This document shows positions 7,378-10,535 of a stretch of 10,535 nucleotides of DNA, in pieces. Position numbers and translations under genes: made by a program. The first letter of the stretch is position 1; the number at the start of each line of letters is the position of its first letter. The DNA comes from a bacterium. Lineage in GTDB: Bacteria > Chloroflexota > Dehalococcoidia > Tepidiformales > Tepidiformaceae. The notes beneath the pieces were generated by a model. The model did no database searches. It was not told the DNA's origin and saw only the letters and a program-made list of their open reading frames with translations. The stretch spans positions 1-10,535 of the forward strand of contig CAMAUF010000042.1 of the NCBI GenBank assembly GCA_945861295.1. Reading direction: 5' to 3'.

Positions 7378-8126
7378 CGTAGATACCTCTCCACGGCTGC
7401 GGCCGCCGCGGCGGTGGCGCGTTGGACGAAGCCTTCAATCTCAGCGCTCGTGATGTGGGCGATTGTCGCATCGAGCAGTTCCGGGAGCGAATCGAGGAAG
7501 TCCCCCATCGTCTCCTGCTCCTTGAGGCCGGCGAAACGCAGGTGGTTGCTGATCATCCCCCGCATGCGTTCCCAATCCATGGACTTCTGGGCGACGTCGA
7601 GTGTAACCAGCCTCCAGCGCTCCAGGGTCTCGCTCTCGATGAAGCCGCATTCGATGCCCGCGATGGCGCCGCTGAGCGCTTCGACGAGGTGGCGCTTGAC
7701 CTCGGGGTCTTCGCCGTATGCCCGATCGAGGTCGAACTGCAACAGCCGGTCCATCACGCCTGCCCGGATGCGGCCGCCGATCCGGTCGTGGTCGGCGAAA
7801 AATGGCCGGTAGATCTGTGTGATGTAGAGCTCGTCCATGACCAGATGTGCGATATAGCCGCAGACCCACGCACGCGTGCCGGCGGTCAGCAGGCTCGGGT
7901 CGATGAGCCGCTCGTTCGCCGCCAGGAAGCCGGCGACCGAGTCCTGATGGTCGGGCCCGTTGAGGTCGAAGAAGTGCGTGCTGAAGCGGTCCTGACGCGT
8001 GATGACCCGGATGTCCGGCGTTGTGGAACCGAGCAGGTAAGCCCCAGCCTCGGCGGCCAAGGCTTCGTGGCCGAGATCGACGCCCACCTGGCGGGCAAGG
8101 ACCATGTGCAGGGTGATCGGAGGCAT
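7368..8126 (-). CDS. Zinc-dependent phospholipase C-like (PF00882-type) metal hydrolase, function unassigned
   Basis: This 252-residue soluble-looking protein resembles the zinc-dependent phospholipase C/PF00882 group. The N-terminus PPITLHMVLA (2-11) carries H7, LLGSTTPDIR has D38, DRFSTHFF has H51, and GYIAHLVMDELY (90-101) has H94 and D98. These are the likely metal ligands and match the order expected in that family. The remainder is mostly predicted helix with no second domain. There is no signal peptide, unlike secreted bacterial phospholipases C, so it probably acts in the cytosol. It begins 3 nt after hisG, with GAGGG (8134-8138) 7 nt before the ATG, and overlaps hisD by 10 nt, so it is firmly part of the his operon. 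Its substrate is unknown; a role as the missing histidinol-phosphate phosphatase is only a hypothesis. Confidence 0.8.
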   Translation of the reverse strand: MPPITLHMVLARQVGVDLGHEALAAEAGAYLLGSTTPDIRVITRQDRFSTHFFDLNGPDHQDSVAGFLAANERLIDPSLLTAGTRAWVCGYIAHLVMDELYITQIYRPFFADHDRIGGRIRAGVMDRLLQFDLDRAYGEDPEVKRHLVEALSGAIAGIECGFIESETLERWRLVTLDVAQKSMDWERMRGMISNHLRFAGLKEQETMGDFLDSLPELLDATIAHITSAEIEGFVQRATAAAAAAVERYLRCG

Positions 8127-8129
8127 GCG

Positions 8130-9539
8130 CTATCCCTCGGTGGGCTGCACGGAGCCACGGAGTCGCTCGACTACATCATGCAGCAGGTCGCGCCGGGCCG
8201 TCACCGGTGAGGCCCCGAGAATGACGCAGGAGGTGGAGTGCATGAAGGGATCGAGCAGCTTGAGGCCGTTGGCGATGAGGCTGCTCCCCGTTTCGACGCC
8301 TTCAACGAGGAAGTCGGCATCCTCGGGGACGAAGCCTTCGCTGGCGCCAGCGACGGGGATGATGCTCGCGAACCGGAGATGGTTGTCCAACGCGAAGCGC
8401 TCGGCCATTGCCGGAAACTCGCTCGCGATGCGGACCGGCCGCCCCAGGGCGTTCCAGATCGTGATCGCCTCGGCGGTCGTCCTGGCCGGGAATGCCTCGT
8501 CCACCACCGGCCCGATGCGGTAGCGGTTGATCCCGAGGTCGACGGCCATTTCGACGGGAGACGCCGGGAACTTGCACTGGTGTTCGTACAGGAGGTCCTG
8601 GCCGCCGATCCCGAGATCGAACATCCCCATCGCGATCAGCTGCGGCATGTCCTGCGGGCGGACGACCTTGACCTCTAGGCCTTCGACATTGCTCTTCGGC
8701 CGGCGCACGAACGACTTTTCATCGTAGCCTTCGAAGTTGAAGCCGGCGTGGCGCAAGAATGCGGGGGCGTGGCGTTGGGCGTGGCCATCGGGGACCGCTA
8801 GCCGCACGACGGCGGTGTCGCGCGTCCCTGCGCCGGCCATGCGCCCCTTCCCCGGACGGGGTGGTTGGAGCAGGGTCGAGGCGGCGACCAGTTTCGGGGC
8901 GAGCCGGCCGATCACCTCTCCGAGGGGCTTCGTCGCGAGGGCGTCGGCGTTCGCGATGAGCGAGAGGCCGCCGCGAAAAACCATCGCGAGGGGGAGGAGG
9001 CCCTTGGCGCGGACCTCTTCGACGCTGGCGGCCATGACGATGGCCAGTTCGGCGTCTTCGGGCGGGTACGCTTCGACCGAGCCGTAAACATGCAGCAGCT
9101 TGTAGGCCGGCAGACGTAGGTTGACCGCCACGAGGTCGGCGAGGTTGGCCAACTCTGAGACGATACGGACGCCATAGACGCCCTTGGTCGCCGGCAACTC
9201 GCCCTCGGCCAATCCTCCGCCAGCCCCGGCACAGAGCCATACTTCGACGGCCGGACCTGGCAACTCCCCGATACAGACGACGCGCTGGAGCGGAAAGCGC
9301 ACCTGTTGTTCAGCGAGCCAGACGCTGTTGCACAAGCCGACGTCGTAGTTTCCGAGCGCCACCTGAATCGGGATGTCCTTTTCGCGGAAGATGCGAAGAA
9401 CCAACCCCTCTTGGCTCAACTCGGACCGCATGAGGCGGCTGCCCGGCTCGTACCCGGTGGTCGCCAGGCCGGCTTCGGAAAGGAGCTGGTTGACATGGGG
9501 GCGCGCATCGCCCGCCGGGAGGGCGAGTTTGATCGTCAT
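8130..9539 (-). CDS. hisG: Tandem-domain ATP phosphoribosyltransferase (two HisG-like domains in one chain)
   Basis: HisG joins ATP and PRPP to give phosphoribosyl-ATP, the committed histidine step. Short HisG proteins are about 200-220 residues and long ones about 300 with an ACT-like regulatory domain. This product is 469 residues and consists of two HisG-like domains, about 3-222 and 244-445, joined by a Pro/Gly-rich linker (226-242). The C-terminal copy keeps RPQDMP (294-299), FDLGIGGQDLL (307-317) and the PRPP loop VETGSSLIANGL (415-426). The N-terminal copy aligns with all three, but reads YDVGLCNSVWL and AASVEEVRAKGL, so its PRPP loop is lost. Both lack the usual Lys-Gly-Arg near the start, reading PAGD and PDGH. 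The ATG overlaps the hisZ stop by 4 nt, which supports a HisZ-dependent enzyme. Activity probably resides in the C-terminal copy, but this is inferred. Confidence 0.9.
   Translation of the reverse strand: MTIKLALPAGDARPHVNQLLSEAGLATTGYEPGSRLMRSELSQEGLVLRIFREKDIPIQVALGNYDVGLCNSVWLAEQQVRFPLQRVVCIGELPGPAVEVWLCAGAGGGLAEGELPATKGVYGVRIVSELANLADLVAVNLRLPAYKLLHVYGSVEAYPPEDAELAIVMAASVEEVRAKGLLPLAMVFRGGLSLIANADALATKPLGEVIGRLAPKLVAASTLLQPPRPGKGRMAGAGTRDTAVVRLAVPDGHAQRHAPAFLRHAGFNFEGYDEKSFVRRPKSNVEGLEVKVVRPQDMPQLIAMGMFDLGIGGQDLLYEHQCKFPASPVEMAVDLGINRYRIGPVVDEAFPARTTAEAITIWNALGRPVRIASEFPAMAERFALDNHLRFASIIPVAGASEGFVPEDADFLVEGVETGSSLIANGLKLLDPFMHSTSCVILGASPVTARRDLLHDVVERLRGSVQPTEG
8205..9533 (-). repeat. 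Internal tandem duplication within hisG (protein-level repeat of about 242-245 residues)
   Basis: Residues 3-8 (IKLALP) pair with 245-250 (VRLAVP), 53-58 (EKDIPI) with 295-300 (PQDMPQ), and 160-181 with 405-426. The offset is 242 residues at the start and 245 at the PRPP loop, so the copies align almost without gaps. Identity is low apart from structural positions, indicating an old duplication or a fusion of diverged paralogues rather than a recent copy. Confidence 0.85.
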
Positions 9540-10535
9540 TTGTATTGCACGAGCAGCCCGACGACCTCGTCCAGGGCCTGCATGGTGTGCTCTCCGTCCG
9601 GCGTTCGCGCCACGAGTTGGCCGGCGGAGACGCGCACCGTCAGCGGCGTCGCGTCCCGTTGCTCGCTGAGGGAGGCGGCGATGCCGCTGCGCTGCAACGC
9701 TCGGGCCACCGACATCGCCCGGCTCAGGTCGGCCGGTCCGGCTGGCACGACATCGACGGTCAACCGCTTGCGCGTGGCGGGTGCGACTGAGGCCGCGAGC
9801 GGGCCAATCTCCAAGCCCAGGCCGCAGGCGGTCTCGGCGGTGCCTTCGCCACCGGGAGTGTAGCGGCCGCCGCGGCCCCAGACGGCGCCATCGCTGGAAA
9901 GCTCAATCACAGCGCCGGTGTAGTAGGCGAAGTCGAGGGCTTGGTCGAGGTCGATGATGACCCGCCTGCCGGACTCGGCCAGCGCGCGGGCCAGACTCTC
10001 GATCTCGCGGAGGGCTGGCATCGCTTCCGGGGCGGCGCTTTGCATAACCGCGGCGACCGTGCTGAGGAAACCGAGGTCGCCCTCGCGGCCCGCGATCAAT
10101 TCGACAAGTGCGCGGATCTGGGGCGTTGCCCCTCGGGTGTTTTCGGCGCGGGAGAGGGCGATGCCGCCTGCGTCCTCGAGGCGGCTGAGGGCGTCGCCGC
10201 CGATCGCTTGGGCGATGGCGCGGCCGATGCCGGCATGGCCGATCCGGACGACGGGGGTGATCCCGAGGGCGTCCAGGGTCTCGCAGGCGACGGCGGCGAC
10301 TTCAAGGTCGCCCAGCGCGGGCGGCGCCCCCAGGAACTCGAGCCCGCATTGCCAATCCTCGCGGTCGCCCTCGGCGGCGAACCGGAAGACGTTCTGGACA
10401 TAAAACAGGCGCGCCGGCGACGTCATCCCGGCTTCCAAGGCCGCCCGCGAGACCGGAATCGTCGAGTCAGGCCGGAGGACCACCCGCTCGCCGCTCCAGC
10501 CATCCCAATCGAGGAACGAGTACACGCGGGCGAGC
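9536..10535 (-). CDS. hisZ: ATP phosphoribosyltransferase regulatory subunit HisZ, N-terminus beyond the window
   Basis: HisZ is a paralogue of the histidyl-tRNA synthetase core that cannot charge tRNA but binds and activates short HisG and gives it histidine sensitivity. About 330 C-terminal residues are visible. The frame stays open to the window edge, so the GTG at 10525 is probably internal. Class II synthetase features, counted from that GTG, are VLRPDSTIPVSR (16-27), motif-2-like FYVQNVFRF (41-49), a LEFLG strand (62-66), DLDQALDFAYYTG (192-204) in place of the synthetase RGLDYYTG signature, and GGRY (219-222). The altered signature and the 4-nt overlap with hisG support HisZ over a true HisS. 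The last 75 or so residues are α/β in character and might be a remnant of the anticodon-binding domain. The operon promoter must lie further right. Confidence 0.92.
   Translation of the reverse strand, partial: LARVYSFLDWDGWSGERVVLRPDSTIPVSRAALEAGMTSPARLFYVQNVFRFAAEGDREDWQCGLEFLGAPPALGDLEVAAVACETLDALGITPVVRIGHAGIGRAIAQAIGGDALSRLEDAGGIALSRAENTRGATPQIRALVELIAGREGDLGFLSTVAAVMQSAAPEAMPALREIESLARALAESGRRVIIDLDQALDFAYYTGAVIELSSDGAVWGRGGRYTPGGEGTAETACGLGLEIGPLAASVAPATRKRLTVDVVPAGPADLSRAMSVARALQRSGIAASLSEQRDATPLTVRVSAGQLVARTPDGEHTMQALDEVVGLLVQYK

Noticed and set aside
6152..7471. 439-codon minus-strand frame within hisD
   Set aside because: It is the shifted frame of hisD, with a highly Arg/Pro-rich product. 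The hisD frame carries all the catalytic motifs.
6364..7812. 482-codon open frame on the plus strand opposite hisD and the hydrolase
   Set aside because: It is antisense to two genes with clear family motifs. The product is Asp/Val/Gly-rich, mirrors the hisD codons and has no recognisable domain.
9536..10535. Histidyl-tRNA synthetase (hisS) rather than hisZ
   Set aside because: The RGLDYYTG signature is altered to ALDFAYYTG, and the gene overlaps hisG by 4 nt, both typical of HisZ.

Overview
The window is densely coding DNA from a GC-rich bacterium, roughly two thirds G+C by eye, with G/C-rich third codon positions and almost no intergenic space. Two adjacent family III CoA-transferases, a zinc-dependent phospholipase C-like protein inside a his operon and a HisZ-type ATP-phosphoribosyltransferase system would fit a Chloroflexota (Dehalococcoidia-like) genome. 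That is a guess from gene content, and other GC-rich phyla are not excluded. I see no tRNA, rRNA, CRISPR array, insertion sequence or stretch over 300 bases without a gene.

Left part, plus strand (1-2011): the end of one CaiB/BaiF-type (family III) CoA-transferase, cut by the window edge, overlaps by 4 nt a second complete one. The two probably form one transcription unit and possibly a two-subunit enzyme. They converge with a long minus-strand gene train, with only 19 nt between the facing stop codons.

Middle and right (10535 down to 2031, minus strand): a histidine-biosynthesis operon in the order hisZ (5' end outside the window), hisG, a PF00882-like metal-dependent hydrolase, hisD, hisC, hisB, a short-chain dehydrogenase/reductase-fold protein, and a tyrosine/dual-specificity phosphatase fused to an ADP-ribosylglycohydrolase. 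Junctions run from a 10-nt overlap to a 3-nt gap as far as the SDR gene, then 36 nt before the last gene. HisZ/HisG make phosphoribosyl-ATP, HisB dehydrates imidazole glycerol phosphate, HisC transaminates, and HisD oxidises histidinol. The intervening hisI/E, hisA, hisH and hisF genes and a recognisable histidinol-phosphate phosphatase are not in the window.

The most unusual feature is hisG. Its 469-residue product is two HisG-like domains in tandem. The C-terminal copy keeps a recognisable PRPP loop, while the N-terminal copy aligns without gaps around that loop but has lost its key residues. Other points of interest are a metal hydrolase lodged between hisG and hisD that could fill the missing phosphatase step, an SDR-fold protein lacking all four usual catalytic residues, and the phosphatase-ADP-ribosylhydrolase fusion at the end of the operon.
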